Shown: piece after piece, positions 43,802 through 54,600 of the stretch | Layout: each line of letters opens with the position of its first letter | Position numbering within the stretch: position 1 is the first letter of the stretch | From: Neoscytalidium dimidiatum | Lineage: Eukaryota; Ascomycota; Dothideomycetes; Botryosphaeriales; Botryosphaeriaceae | Assembly (NCBI GenBank): GCA_037367355.1 | Contig: CM074696.1 | Location: forward strand, 2,976,001-3,040,000 | Reading direction: 5' to 3' | DNA length: 64,000 bases | Notes under the pieces: generated by a model | Told to the model about the DNA's origin: nothing | The model's database searches: none | What the model saw: only the letters and a program-made list of their open reading frames with translations | Made by a program: the position numbers and the translations under genes

Positions 43802-44908
43802 ATGACATCCTGGACCGAAATCAGGAACAACCTTCCGACGGAGGAGGAACAGCTTCAGTCAATCCGTCCCTTGATCCCTGGAAACCCAGCTCTTAACATG
43901 AGGCTGCTCATTTCGGAAGCATATTCCTCGGGCATAGCCTCCTTGAGTCGAGCAATCAACGGACCCAGAGTACCAGAGAACGCCAGTGAGGACTGGCCAA
44001 GTCCTTCTGGAGTACTTCATTCGAGGACAAGCCTTTACTGTCAACCGTACTATGCGGCCCTCCACCCCAGCCACCCCGCGACATCAGAATCGACCCCACA
44101 ACACCAAACTAAAGATCAAGACCCCGACACCTACGATGGGGATCGGCGTAAGCTCAACGACTTCCTGGCCCAACTAGAGAATTACTTCGAATTCTACAAA
44201 GCATCATTCAAGGACGATGAGGAAAGGGTCCGCTTTGCAGGAACCTACCTCCGAGGTAACGCAGCACGGTGGTTCGAACCCTATCGAAAGGATTTCCGCT
44301 CGGCCATCCCACGTACGGAAACCAGTAGCCTGTTCGCCAACTACAATCGCTTCGCCGACGCAATCAGACAAGCCTTTGGTAGCAAGAACGAGGAGCAGGA
44401 GGCCGCCCTTCGAATTCAGGACCTCCGACAAACCCGATCAGTCTCGGAATATGTCACGGAATTCCGCATGCTCGCCTCCTACCTCAATTGGAACGACCAA
44501 TCCCTCAAATACATCTTCTACAAGGGCCTAAAGCACAATGTGAAGGCCGAATTCGCCCGCACCGGATTACCCAAGGACCTTAGCGAGACCATCGACACGG
44601 CCATCCGAGTCGACCAACAACTGTTCAATTTCAGACAAGAGACAGGCCAAACCCGATACTCGGCCAACACCGCGCAACCTCGAAACAACCTACCCCGGGG
44701 ACCCATGGACTTAGATGCCAACCAACGACGAAACCCTCGGCTGGCGCCGGAGGAAGAACAGCGACGGCGTGAAAGGGTCTTTGCTTCCACTGTGGAAAGC
44801 ACGGACATATCAGCAGAAACTGCCCAGACAAACGAACCAGCAACCAGCGAACCAACGACAAGAAAACCACCTCGGCTACTGAAGGACGACCGGAGACCCC
44901 AACCATGA
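43802..44908 (+). CDS. Retrotransposon Gag
   Basis: 368 residues from ATG 43,802 to TGA. The central region (about 95-260) has the Retrotrans_gag pattern: LNDFLAQLENYFEFY, FAGTYLRGNAARWFEPY, then ALRIQDLRQTRSVSEYVTEFRML and FYKGLKHNVKAEFA. The expected role is formation of the cytoplasmic virus-like particle that packages the element's RNA. No CCHC zinc knuckle is visible at the C-terminus, which ends in a basic and Pro-rich tail. The following pol is not in the same frame. The frame is intact, unlike pol. Confidence 0.9.
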   Translation: MTSWTEIRNNLPTEEEQLQSIRPLIPGNPALNMRLLISEAYSSGIASLSRAINGPRVPENASEDWPSPSGVLHSRTSLYCQPYYAALHPSHPATSESTPQHQTKDQDPDTYDGDRRKLNDFLAQLENYFEFYKASFKDDEERVRFAGTYLRGNAARWFEPYRKDFRSAIPRTETSSLFANYNRFADAIRQAFGSKNEEQEAALRIQDLRQTRSVSEYVTEFRMLASYLNWNDQSLKYIFYKGLKHNVKAEFARTGLPKDLSETIDTAIRVDQQLFNFRQETGQTRYSANTAQPRNNLPRGPMDLDANQRRNPRLAPEEEQRRRERVFASTVESTDISAETAQTNEPATSEPTTRKPPRLLKDDRRPQP

Positions 44909-45079
44909 CACCATCCACTGGTCCACTTGTAGCATCGAAGCCTGCCCCATTCACCAGGAAGCTAAGAACATCAGCGGGTACCACCCAAAACTAGAAACGC
45001 CTACTGAACTGGGGCTACAGCAGGCGAGGCCCTGCCCCACAGGACCATAGCAGCATCGACCGGAAAAACCACAGGACAC

Positions 45080-48000
45080 CCACCAGAAAGCAAAGGAGAC
45101 TCCGCAGAATACGGGAACCACTGGGTTGTCGTGACAAAAATCAATGGACGCCGAGCGCTCACCTCATCGACTCCGCATCACAAGGGAACTACGTCTCAAA
45201 CCGATTTGCAGAAAAAGCCAACCTAAAACCCAGAGAAAAGGACCAACCATATCAGCTGAGAACTGTTGATGGATCCCCCAGCTCCTTTGGAGATGGAAAG
45301 GTAATCATCGAAACCCCGAAACTGACCCTCGAATACAAAAACCAGGGAACGTATCTGTCTAGACGTTACCAAGATCCCCAAGTATGATGTCATTCTCGGC
45401 ATCCCTTGGCAGAAGAAATGGAAAATACAATACGATTGGGACAATGGAGGAATTACCCTCAAGTCCAGAGAACGAAACCAAGAACCAGAATGGAAACCAC
45501 GCACCATAGCCGAACCGATTACCCACGTAAGCCTAATTTGAAAGCTGCGCTGGAAAGGACCCGAAAGAAGGGGCAAGCAATTGGAATGATGTGGTATCGC
45601 CCCACCACTACAAACAAAGAAAGAACCCGACAGATTAGTGCCACCAGACGAAAAACCAGACTACCCGACACCCGTGGGAGGAGATGACCCCACCAGGATA
45701 CACGAACAGTACCTTGATGGCGTTCCTAAGGAATACCACCGGTTCAAGGAAATTTTCAGAGAAAAGATCGAAGACGCACTACCGGAACACAGACCATGGG
45801 ACCACGAGATCAACTTGAAACCAGGCACTGAACCCCGATTTGGACCCCTATATCCAATGTCGGAAAAGGAGTTACAAGCAATGAGGGAACACTTGGACTT
45901 ACTACTGAAGAAGGGATACATCCGACCCTCTCAATCCTCAGCAGGATTCCCCGTCCTCTTCGTACCAAAGCCCGGAGGCAAGTTACGCCTCTGTGTGGAT
46001 TACCGATCCCGAACGACATTACCATCAAAGACCGCTACCTCTACCCCGCATCGATGAACTAAGGGATCGCCTCCGGGGCACGATTCTTCACCAAGTTAGA
46101 CCTGCGGGATGGGTACCACCTTATCCGAATCAAGGAAGGACATGAATGGAAAACCGCATTCAGAACTCGATACGGTTTGTACGAGTACTTGGTAATGCCT
46201 TTCGGACTTACCAACGCCCCTGCCACATTCCAAGCCCTTGTCAACCACGTCCTACGAGAATATCTGGACCGATTCTGCACAGCCTACCTCGACGACATCC
46301 TGATCTACTCAGAAACCCTTGAAGAACACAAGGAACATGTATCCAAAGTCCTCCAGAAACTACTCGAATACAACCTCTCCGTCAAACCAGAAAAATGTAC
46401 CTTCCATGCCCAAAGGGTAGAATTCCTAGGCTTTATCATCGAACCAGGAAAATAGTCATGGACCCAAAAAGGTGGAAGACATCCTGAAGTGGCCAGAACC
46501 AAGGAACGTCAAAGAAGTACAAGCCTTTTAGGGTTTGCCAACTTCTACCGACGATTCATCAAACGATACTCGCATGTAGCCGAACCCTAATCCGACTCAC
46601 CCGAAAAATACCCCTTCACCTGGGAAGCACCCCAACAAGAGGCGTTTGATCAACTCAAAAGGGCCTTCGTAGAAGCGCCGGTACCTCATGTTCGATCCTG
46701 ACAAGCCACTCTACCTCGAAACTGACGCATCCGACTATGCCATTGGCGCTACCCTCAGCCAGCCAGACGACGAGGGAAGATTACACCCTATCGCGTATTA
46801 CTCTCGCAAAATGTCACCCGCCGAGCTCAATTACGAGATACACGACAAAGAACTGCTTGCGATCGTCACAGCGTTCAAGGAATGGCGACACTACCTTGAG
46901 GGAGCTAACTACGAAATCACGGTATACTCGGATCACAAGAACCTGGGATACTTCACAACCACCAAGGTGTTAAACAGAAGACAAGTACGATGGGCAGAAC
47001 AACTCGCCCCTTCTACTTCAAGATCCACTACCGCAAGGGAAGTGAAAACGGCAAGGCCGACGCACTTAGCCGCAGAGCCGACCACGTGGAAGGAAAGCCA
47101 GAACTATCACCAGCAGTACTACGACAAAATGACGACGGCACGTTAGGCCCCAACCGCCCCCGAATCATTGAAGAATCCGACGCACCCTGGGAAGAACGAA
47201 TACTGGCACCCATCATAAGGCTAGGGAGCCCCATCGACGACGACGAACCTCCACGAAACCCAACACCAGAGCAGGAGCCGGAGGACGAAGAGGAACCGCA
47301 GGACGAGGAACCCATACCAACACTTGAAGAAACCACGGAAGAGGCAGTAAACGAGGAAGAAGATGACACCGCCACTTGGGAACAAATCATCCAAGGAAAA
47401 TATAACAATGATCCGCTATCCCAAGAACTGCTTCAACGAATAGGCACCCCCGAACATGACGACCCCGACCTAGTCCAAGACCATAGAGGCAACATACTAT
47501 TCCGCGGAAAAATCTACGTACCCACACCTCTGCGCAAACGGCTGACAAAGGAATACCACGAGTCCGCAGTTCACGGACACCCAGGAATGACAAGAACCTT
47601 GGAACGGCTTGAAGACACTTTACTTTCCCGAATGAGGAAAGTAGTAGAGAAAGTCATCCAGGAATGTGACGAATGCGCAAAAACAAGGTGGCACGACATG
47701 CACCATACGGACAACTACAGCTCATCACAACACCAACCAAACCCTGGGAATCGGTCACAATGGATTTTATCACCGACCTGCCAAATTCAGTAGACCCTGT
47801 GACTAAAGCACGACACAACGCCATCCTGGTCATTGTCGACCGCCTGACAAAATGGGCATACTTCATCCCTTGTAAAAATCGGAGCAGAAGGCTGCGCCTA
47901 CCTCTTCCTCAGATATGTCTTCGCCCACCACGGGATGCCCAAGGAACTAATCACGGACCGAGACCCACGATTCAGAGCTAAGTTCTGGCAAACCTTGGTC

Positions 48001-48790
48001 CACAAGTTAGGAACTAAACACAAGATGTCAACAACGGCACACCCGCAAACCGATGGACAAACGGAACGAACCAACCAAACGCTAGAACAGTACCTAAGAT
48101 TCTACCTGAATTACAGGCAAAACAACTGGGTCGAACTCCTACCATTAGCCCAATACGCGTACAACAGCACATCAACGGAAGCCACACAAACCACGCCCTT
48201 CGCGCCAACTACGGATTCGACCCTACTGCCTTCGGAGAACCCCAGATCTGCGAAGTACTCGCCCAAAAAGCTATGCTCAGAGCAGACCAGCTACGTGAAC
48301 TACACCAGGAACTGGCCCGAGACATCAAATTCACCGCATACCGAATGGCCATGTACCATGACAGACGGCGCCAGGCGTCGCCGCCCTGAAGGAGGGGATA
48401 AAGTCTGGCTCCTCAGAAAAACATCAAAACAACACGATCGAACGACAAATTGGACCACAAGAAAATCGGACCCTACCAAATTGAGAAAACTTTCACCTGT
48501 TTCCTTTAAACTCAGATTGCCAGAACAAGTGGGTATACACCCAGTTTTCCACATCTCTTTACTTGAACCCGCACACAGCAACGCCGAACCTGACCCAGAA
48601 CTTGAAATACACCCCGATGACGCCGACAAAGAATGGGACGTAGAGAAAATCTTGATGGAGACTGGATCGACGGTCAATTTAAGTACCTCATCAAATGGGA
48701 AGGAGCGGATTCCGCCGGGAACCCGTGGGAACCTCATGGGAACCAATCTCTTACCTTAACTGCGAGGAACTCATCCATGAATACCACCGA
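45080..48790 (+). pseudogene. Retrotransposon pol: protease, RT, RNase H, integrase, chromodomain-like end (frame-broken)
   Basis: Domains follow in normal order but in changing frames. Protease remnant at ~45,120-45,420 (ASQGNYVSNRF; YDVILGIPW). Reverse transcriptase at ~45,690-46,460 ([61 protein letters not shown]). RNase H at ~46,690-47,010 ([37 protein letters not shown]). Acidic linker, then the integrase HHCC zinc region (HESAVHGHPGMTRT, CDECAKT) and core (MDFITDLP, ITDRDPRFRAKFW, TAHPQTDGQTERTNQ). The last part, at ~48,600-48,770, has chromodomain-like words (WDVEKIL, FKYLIKWEG). At least six frame changes are needed; most look like one missing base in a homopolymer. As written it cannot yield a full polyprotein. 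Confidence 0.88.
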
Positions 48791-49404
48791 CGAAACCCTG
48801 ACCGCCCAAACCCAGAGCATCCTCCCACGACGCAAACCCGGAGGAGGCGTCAAGGACACCTGAAACTGGTCCACCGGTGCCTCTCGAGGAACCAGCCCGT
48901 CGGAACCCGCCACGTCACCACCGCCTGAACCAGATAACAAGGACCCCTGAGCCGCCCGCGCCTCCTGCGCCTCCTCAGCCTCAATGGCCGCCAACTCCCG
49001 CTCAAACAACTCCTGACTCCGGGAATCCAGGAAGGAAAGTGTCCGCAACAGGCGGATCACCTTGACCGAGAAGTGGCGGTACGACGAACCAAACGTTGAG
49101 CCTCCTCTTGCAACCGCTGAATCTCGGCCTCATCCCTTTCGATCTCGCGCTGGGTCTGCTCAATCTGAGCCCGCACCCGGTCCCGTTGTTGATCCACACG
49201 ACGAAACTCAATAGGGGAAGCCATGTCAGAAGGAAAGGAACAAAGGTGGCCTCGCTTGGCACACTCGTAACACCTCTTGGAATCCGGCGACACAAGACAA
49301 CGAAGACGAGGTCTCTCCACACAAAAGGAACAACGTCTGGGAGCGTCAGTACCGTTACGAAGGATACGGGCGAGAAGCGCGCGTCGACGAGCGGAACTGG
49401 ACAT
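48734..49404 (-). pseudogene. Antisense ORF of the LTR element: Cys-cluster plus coiled-coil protein, one frame break
   Basis: On the minus strand, opposite to gag-pol, an ATG at 49,404 opens a 115-codon frame: a basic N-terminus (MSSSARRRALLARIL), a Cys/His cluster (CSFC, then C, then CYECAKRGHLC, near residues 25-56), then a long helical stretch (RDRVRAQIEQTQREIERDEAE). It stops at 49,057, but an overlapping frame (from 49,060 down to 48,734) continues the helix (LDSRSQELFERELAAIEAEEA) before a Gly/Pro-rich end, so the two are probably one protein split by a frame change at ~49,058. I recall many fungal hypothetical proteins with a similar C-x2-C...C-x2-C layout and coiled coil associated with such elements. 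Function unknown; nucleic-acid or RNA binding is possible. Confidence 0.6.
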
Positions 49405-49498
49405 GACGGCAGAGAAATAATCTCAAGGGAACTAAGGAGGGAGCTCAACTACCTTTATACTCGACCTTCGGGCCGAAGGTTGCCTAGAGGGGGGATAG

Positions 49499-49883
49499 TG
49501 TTACGGCACAGTCGCCCAGAAAGGCGGATAACGAAACCCTACGACTACTCACCGCCCACGTGACCAACTCGGGGCCTAACTCGGCAGAATACCTACCGAC
49601 ACTGATGCACCAGACCACCGCACACTCGCTCAGCAAAGCTCGGACCACCGATCAGTACTGATCAGTGGGTTAACATTACAGATCACTACTGATCGTACCG
49701 ATCACTCCATGTATATAGACCACACTCATTTATCGTAGTTAGGACCCTCGTGGTCAACTTGTCAATTGATTCCTACCCTACTATTGTACGAACCTCCCCT
49801 GCCTACCACTGTATTGGCCCCTAGAAAGCCCAAGCTGCCTGACGACGCGCCTCGACTCCCCCAGAAAGAGTCCCGGCGTAACA
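49499..49883 (+). repeat. 3' long terminal repeat
   Basis: 385 bp copy of the left LTR. A purine-rich tract (AGAGGGGGGATAG, about 49,486-49,498) directly precedes it and is the likely polypurine primer for plus-strand synthesis. Confidence 0.95.
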
Positions 49884-49888
49884 ATATT
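49884..49888. repeat. Right target site duplication (ATATT)
   Basis: Perfect match to 43,357-43,361. Joining the flanks gives a continuous RIP-mutated sequence, supporting a simple insertion. Confidence 0.9.
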
Positions 49889-50212
49889 ATCGCTATATTC
49901 TCGTCCCGTAGTATTTACCCTTATCGCCTTCCTATTTCCTACCCGCGCGGTTTCTTATCCCCTACGGGTTCTCTATTAGACCGTGCCTTCTTCCTAGTTA
50001 CTACGCCCGTAGGCGTTCTTCTCGTACGGGCGGTAGTTATTACCTACTAGTATTTCCGTACGCGCCGCTATCCCGTGCCCCTAGTCTTCCCGTACGGGAC
50101 TAAGGAGCGCGGCTCTACTAGGCGTAGAGTCTTTAAGGTCCTACGGCTTATTTTCCCGTACGGGCTCGCGGCCCTTATAGCTATAAAGCCCGTATATTCT
50201 AGGATTCGTAAT
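49889..50212. repeat. RIP-mutated repeat DNA with CCCGTACGGG palindromes
   Basis: Continues the sequence interrupted by the LTR element. It contains two perfect 10-bp palindromes CCCGTACGGG (50,089-50,098 and 50,155-50,164) and several near copies (CTCGTACGGG, CCCTACGGG). It is GC-richer than the rest of the island because CpG sites persist. No coding remnant is recognised. Confidence 0.5.
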
Positions 50213-51611
50213 ATATAACCGTATCGTATAAAAAACTAACGGAAAAAATAACTTCGAAGCTCGTAAAACTAACGTCTATTAAAGATAGATAAATTACCGT
50301 CTTTTACGACGGCCTACGAGACTAATTTAACGGAATCTAGCTCCGATAAAAGCTAAACCTAGCTTTCGCGGGAGCTAGATTCGTAAATAAACCCGTTATC
50401 TAAAGAACCTCTCTTTCGTTTAAGGGAAATATCCTAATTATAGGTACTAAAGGCTATACTAGCTAATTTCTCTTAGAAAAAGAGAATATTATTAGGAAAG
50501 TCCTTCCTAATTCTAACCTAAAACTAGTTAAGGCCTAGTATAAGGTTATTATCTACGGAATCCCTACGTAAAAAACGAAGGATATTCTAATTAACTTCTT
50601 TATTAAGGAGGAAATAGAGACCTTTAACGTAGGTCTATCTTCTATCGGAAAGCTCTACTAGGCTACCTTAAAGAAGAAAAGAGAAAACTAATCCGCGGGA
50701 TCCGTTATAGTCTTATTCTATATTAAAAAGAAATAGAAAAAGGCTATTAATAGCCGCCTTTTTATATACGGAATAAACTATAAGGTAGAGAAAGTACGGA
50801 TTATTTCTAAGGGAATATAATACCGTAACTACCTTAAAAACGGATACGAAATAGTAAAGTATACGAGGACTCCTATATACGAAATCTATAAAAAGGAGTA
50901 TCTTATAAGAGAGTATAAGTATAAATTTATAGGCTATAAAGCCTCTAAAGGTATATAATACTAGTACTATTCTAACTTAAATTAACTAACCCCTTTTATC
51001 TATAGATAAACTAAGGGTATTTTAAGCTAATTTAAATAGAAACGCTCTAGCTACGGAGAGCCTTCTATCTAAAGTAATTAACCTTAAAATTAGCCTAATT
51101 CTTATATAAGAACTATAGCTAATAAATCCTAAAAATTCTAGAGAAAGGCGGTTAGTTAACTATTCTACGTTCGTTTAAATTCTACCGGATTATTCTCTAA
51201 CGGAAAGACCGCGTACGTTAGTATATATATCTCGTTATCTAATAGGAATAGATATTAACTATAACTCTATAGTAACTAAATCCCCTAACCTAATAGTTCT
51301 AAAAATAATAGAGGAAAAAAGCTAATTCTACCTCTTTAATTTATATAACTAAAAGAAATAAGGAATCGATAATTCTCTCTATACGCTAGAACGTATTCTA
51401 GGCTACTAATAGCTAGAATTCCCTAGTATTATAGTCGGGGACTTTAATATCTACTACCCGTAGTAGGATCTAAGGTCTCCCTACTTAAACGGGGCCTCCG
51501 CCCTAATTAATTAGATTAAATCTAATAACCTAGACCTACTAAATACGCCGAGAGAAGAGACCTTCTACCGGCTGAACTTAGATAAACCTACGGTAATAGA
51601 TCTAACGCTAT
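50213..51611 (+). mobile_element. LINE fragment, copy C, left part (plus)
   Basis: Matches copy A from about 37,970 to 39,370 with many further C-to-T and G-to-A differences, so it is older or more heavily mutated. It ends abruptly where the tail of the reverse-oriented copy B begins. Confidence 0.8.
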
Positions 51612-54600
51612 CTATTTATTTATTTATTTATTCGTTTAACGTCCTTATATAAGCTAAGCTTATAAAAGACGGCTAGTCTACTAACGTATCTAGTCTAGTA
51701 TTTCGACCGGGGTTTTTATTCGGGTGTTCTTTAGGAAGGAGTCTAGGAATAGTAGGGGCTAAGCCGGTGCTTTTTTAGGAAGAAATAGGAAAGTAAGTAG
51801 GGAGATAAGAAGAGGTAGAAGATAAAAGAAAAATAAGAGAGAATAACTTCTTTTTAAAGAAGAGACTAAAGTTAGTTTTTCGAAAGTACGTATTTAGACT
51901 TCCGTCGAAGTAAGTTCTAATAGCTACTTTCGGATAGCTATTTTAGTTATCGATAAAAAGCTTAGAAGAGCCTTCTATTCTTCTTTGATATTAAAAACGA
52001 GGTCTAGGAAGGGGTTTTTCGTTTCTAGACTAGTATATATATCTTCTCTTTCGAGTCGATACTTTTTATAGTCTAGAATTAGGTGCCAGGGGGTTTATTT
52101 AGCCGTATTATTATACGGGTAGCTATTAGAGGGGTTTAGTCCGAAGCGGTTTAGATAGGACTTAAAGTATCCGTGTTCTATTTTAAGCTGGTAAAACGCG
52201 GAGCTAGTTTCTCTCTCCGTAGAGAGGTCTATTAACTTTCGTTTTATTTTCTAGTTAAACCGCCTTAGATAAGACTCTTTAGAGGCTATTTCCGCTTGCT
52301 TATTCGCTATTTTTTACTACGAATTAATAAAATCTACTTGCGTTAGTATTCGAAAGAATGCGTAGCTAGTCGATTCGTTATTCGGGTTTATTTTATAGGC
52401 GTATTTAGCTAGGGAATCTACTTTTCGTTGTCACGATATTAAAATAGCCGGGACCTATTCTAATTAAACTAAATTTCCTTTTAGGATAAGCGTTTTAGCT
52501 ACGTTTAAAGCTCGTATTTACGCTAGTTATTCTAGATTTCGGATAGTATTTAGACGGTAGAGCGCGGCCTAGTTATCCGCGTAGACTCTAATATCTTTAT
52601 CGGTATATCCGTTTTTAACTGCGAGTTCGAGGGCTCTCGTAAGAGCCTCTAGTTCGCTATTATAAACTAGGTTATTACTCCCGATATTTCCTACTAAAAT
52701 AGTAGTTTCGTCTTTAAGTGTAGGGTCGTTTATCTATAAAAACTACTAGTCTAATTCCGGTTTTATTCGAGTCGAACTCGTCTATATAGATAGATATTAG
52801 GTTATCCGGAGGGTTTTCGAGTTCGTTTAGGTATTTCTTAGCTTATTCTTTTTCGAGAGTTTAGAGACTTTAACCTAGTAGTAGATAGCTCCTAAGATAG
52901 AAAGTAGAAAGAATTAACCGTTTCGAGGTTATACGGCTTATCTTTTAGAAAGTCTCTAATTTTTAAACGAGCTTACTTTCGTATTCGTTCTCTCTTTCGA
53001 AGGCTTTAAATTAGGTGTTTTAGTCTAATTTAAGACTTCGTAGGACGTGGATTGAGGTTGTTTTCTGCGAATTTCCGAGGGTGGGATTACGGCTTCTATT
53101 TCGAGGGGAGTAATTAGAGCGGTTTTAAAAACGCCTAGTATTTTCCGTAGAGCTAGATTCTAGAGTATCGTAGCTTTTCGTTTAAAATTCGCTTGGTTAT
53201 TCCAGTATAAAACGGAGCCGTAGTCGGAGACGGAGGTAACGTAGGCTAAGTATAACTGCCGTACCGCGTTAGGTTTTAGTCCGTTTTCGATGTTAGCTAG
53301 TCTATTTATCCTCGAGAGGCTCGAACGAGCTTAGCTTATTCTAATATCGACGTGTTCCTTAAAATTAAGAAGTGGGTCTAAGAAAACTCCTAGATATCGG
53401 ACTAGATTCTTAGGTTTTATAACTAAACCCGTAGGTAGTTTTAAAGTAGAATCTCTTACCGTTTTTTCTTTAGAAAAGTATATTAATTCGGTTTTTTCGA
53501 GGTCGAATTATATAGCATTTTCCGCGCCTAGTTTATAGAGTCTTTCCGCTTCTCTTTCTAGTATCTTAATATTCTTTTTCCAGCTTTTCGAGCTTGCTGT
53601 TAAAGAGATATTATCGACGTAGGATAGATAGCTAACGGAGTTCGTCTAAAATAGGTCTCGGATATATATTAGAAATAGTATCGGCGAAATAGGACTTCCT
53701 TACGGTATACCCGTTTCTACGTTACTAAATTCTTCTATATTTCTATCGAAACTAAGGCGTAATTGTCGGGAATTTAAGAAAGTTCTAATCTACGCGAGTA
53801 GGTTAGTAGGAAGCTTTAACTTTCTTAGAATTCCTAGGAGTTGTTCTTACGCGACGTGGTCGTAAGCGCCGCGTACGTCTAGAAATAGCGTGGATGTTTT
53901 TAGCTTTGCCTTACGGTTTTCCTCTACTAAATTCGTTAGAATAAAGCAGGCGTCTATTACGGATTTTTTAAGTCTTCCCCCTATTTGTGTAGGGTGGATT
54001 AGGTTTATCGTTTCCGCTAGAAAACCGAGGCGTTTAGCTATTACTCGTTCGAGTACTTTTCCTAGGCAATTTAATAAAGAAATAACCCTATAAGCCTTAG
54101 AATTTACGGGATCCGGCTTATTAGGTTTCTTTAAAATTGCCTCCGTTACTTATCTCTAGCACTTTAGATAGTAGCTATATTTAAAGAGGTTCGAATAGAC
54201 AAAATAAAAGGCTGGGATGCGTTATAGGCCTAGATTATTATTTATTAGGATATTAAATCCGGCCCGGGCGTAGTTCCTTTTATTAGGTTCGAACACGTTC
54301 GTTCGAGCTCTTTTTTATCTAGAATTGGCCATTCCCAGCTTAGATCCGGCTAGTAATTTATCTAATTATTTTCGATTCGTGCGTTAGGAGGGGATAGAAA
54401 TAACGTTTCTTTTAGCGCGGAGCTTTTTCCCTTCTAGCTATCTTATAGTAGGCCGTTTTTAGCCCGAATCGGTGGGATTCGTTCTATTAGACGGTATTTT
54501 GTATAGGCTATTGCTTTAAAGATAGTTTCGGGGGTATTTTTACTTAGAAACGAATTCTAGTGGTCCCGCTATTTTTACGAATAGAGGAGAAGTATTCGTT

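Larger units (their letters stand above)
43362..49883 (+). mobile_element. Ty3/gypsy LTR retrotransposon (chromovirus type), 6,522 bp, recent
   Basis: Bounded by two 385 bp LTRs beginning TGTTAC and ending GTAACA, which read as identical, and by a perfect 5-bp target duplication ATATT (43,357-43,361 and 49,884-49,888). Internal order: gag, aspartic protease, reverse transcriptase, RNase H, HHCC integrase, chromodomain-like end. That is the Ty3/gypsy order. Unlike its surroundings it has normal CA/TG content, so it has not been through RIP. Pol is interrupted by several single-base frame changes. A minus-strand ORF lies between pol and the 3' LTR. Confidence 0.95.
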
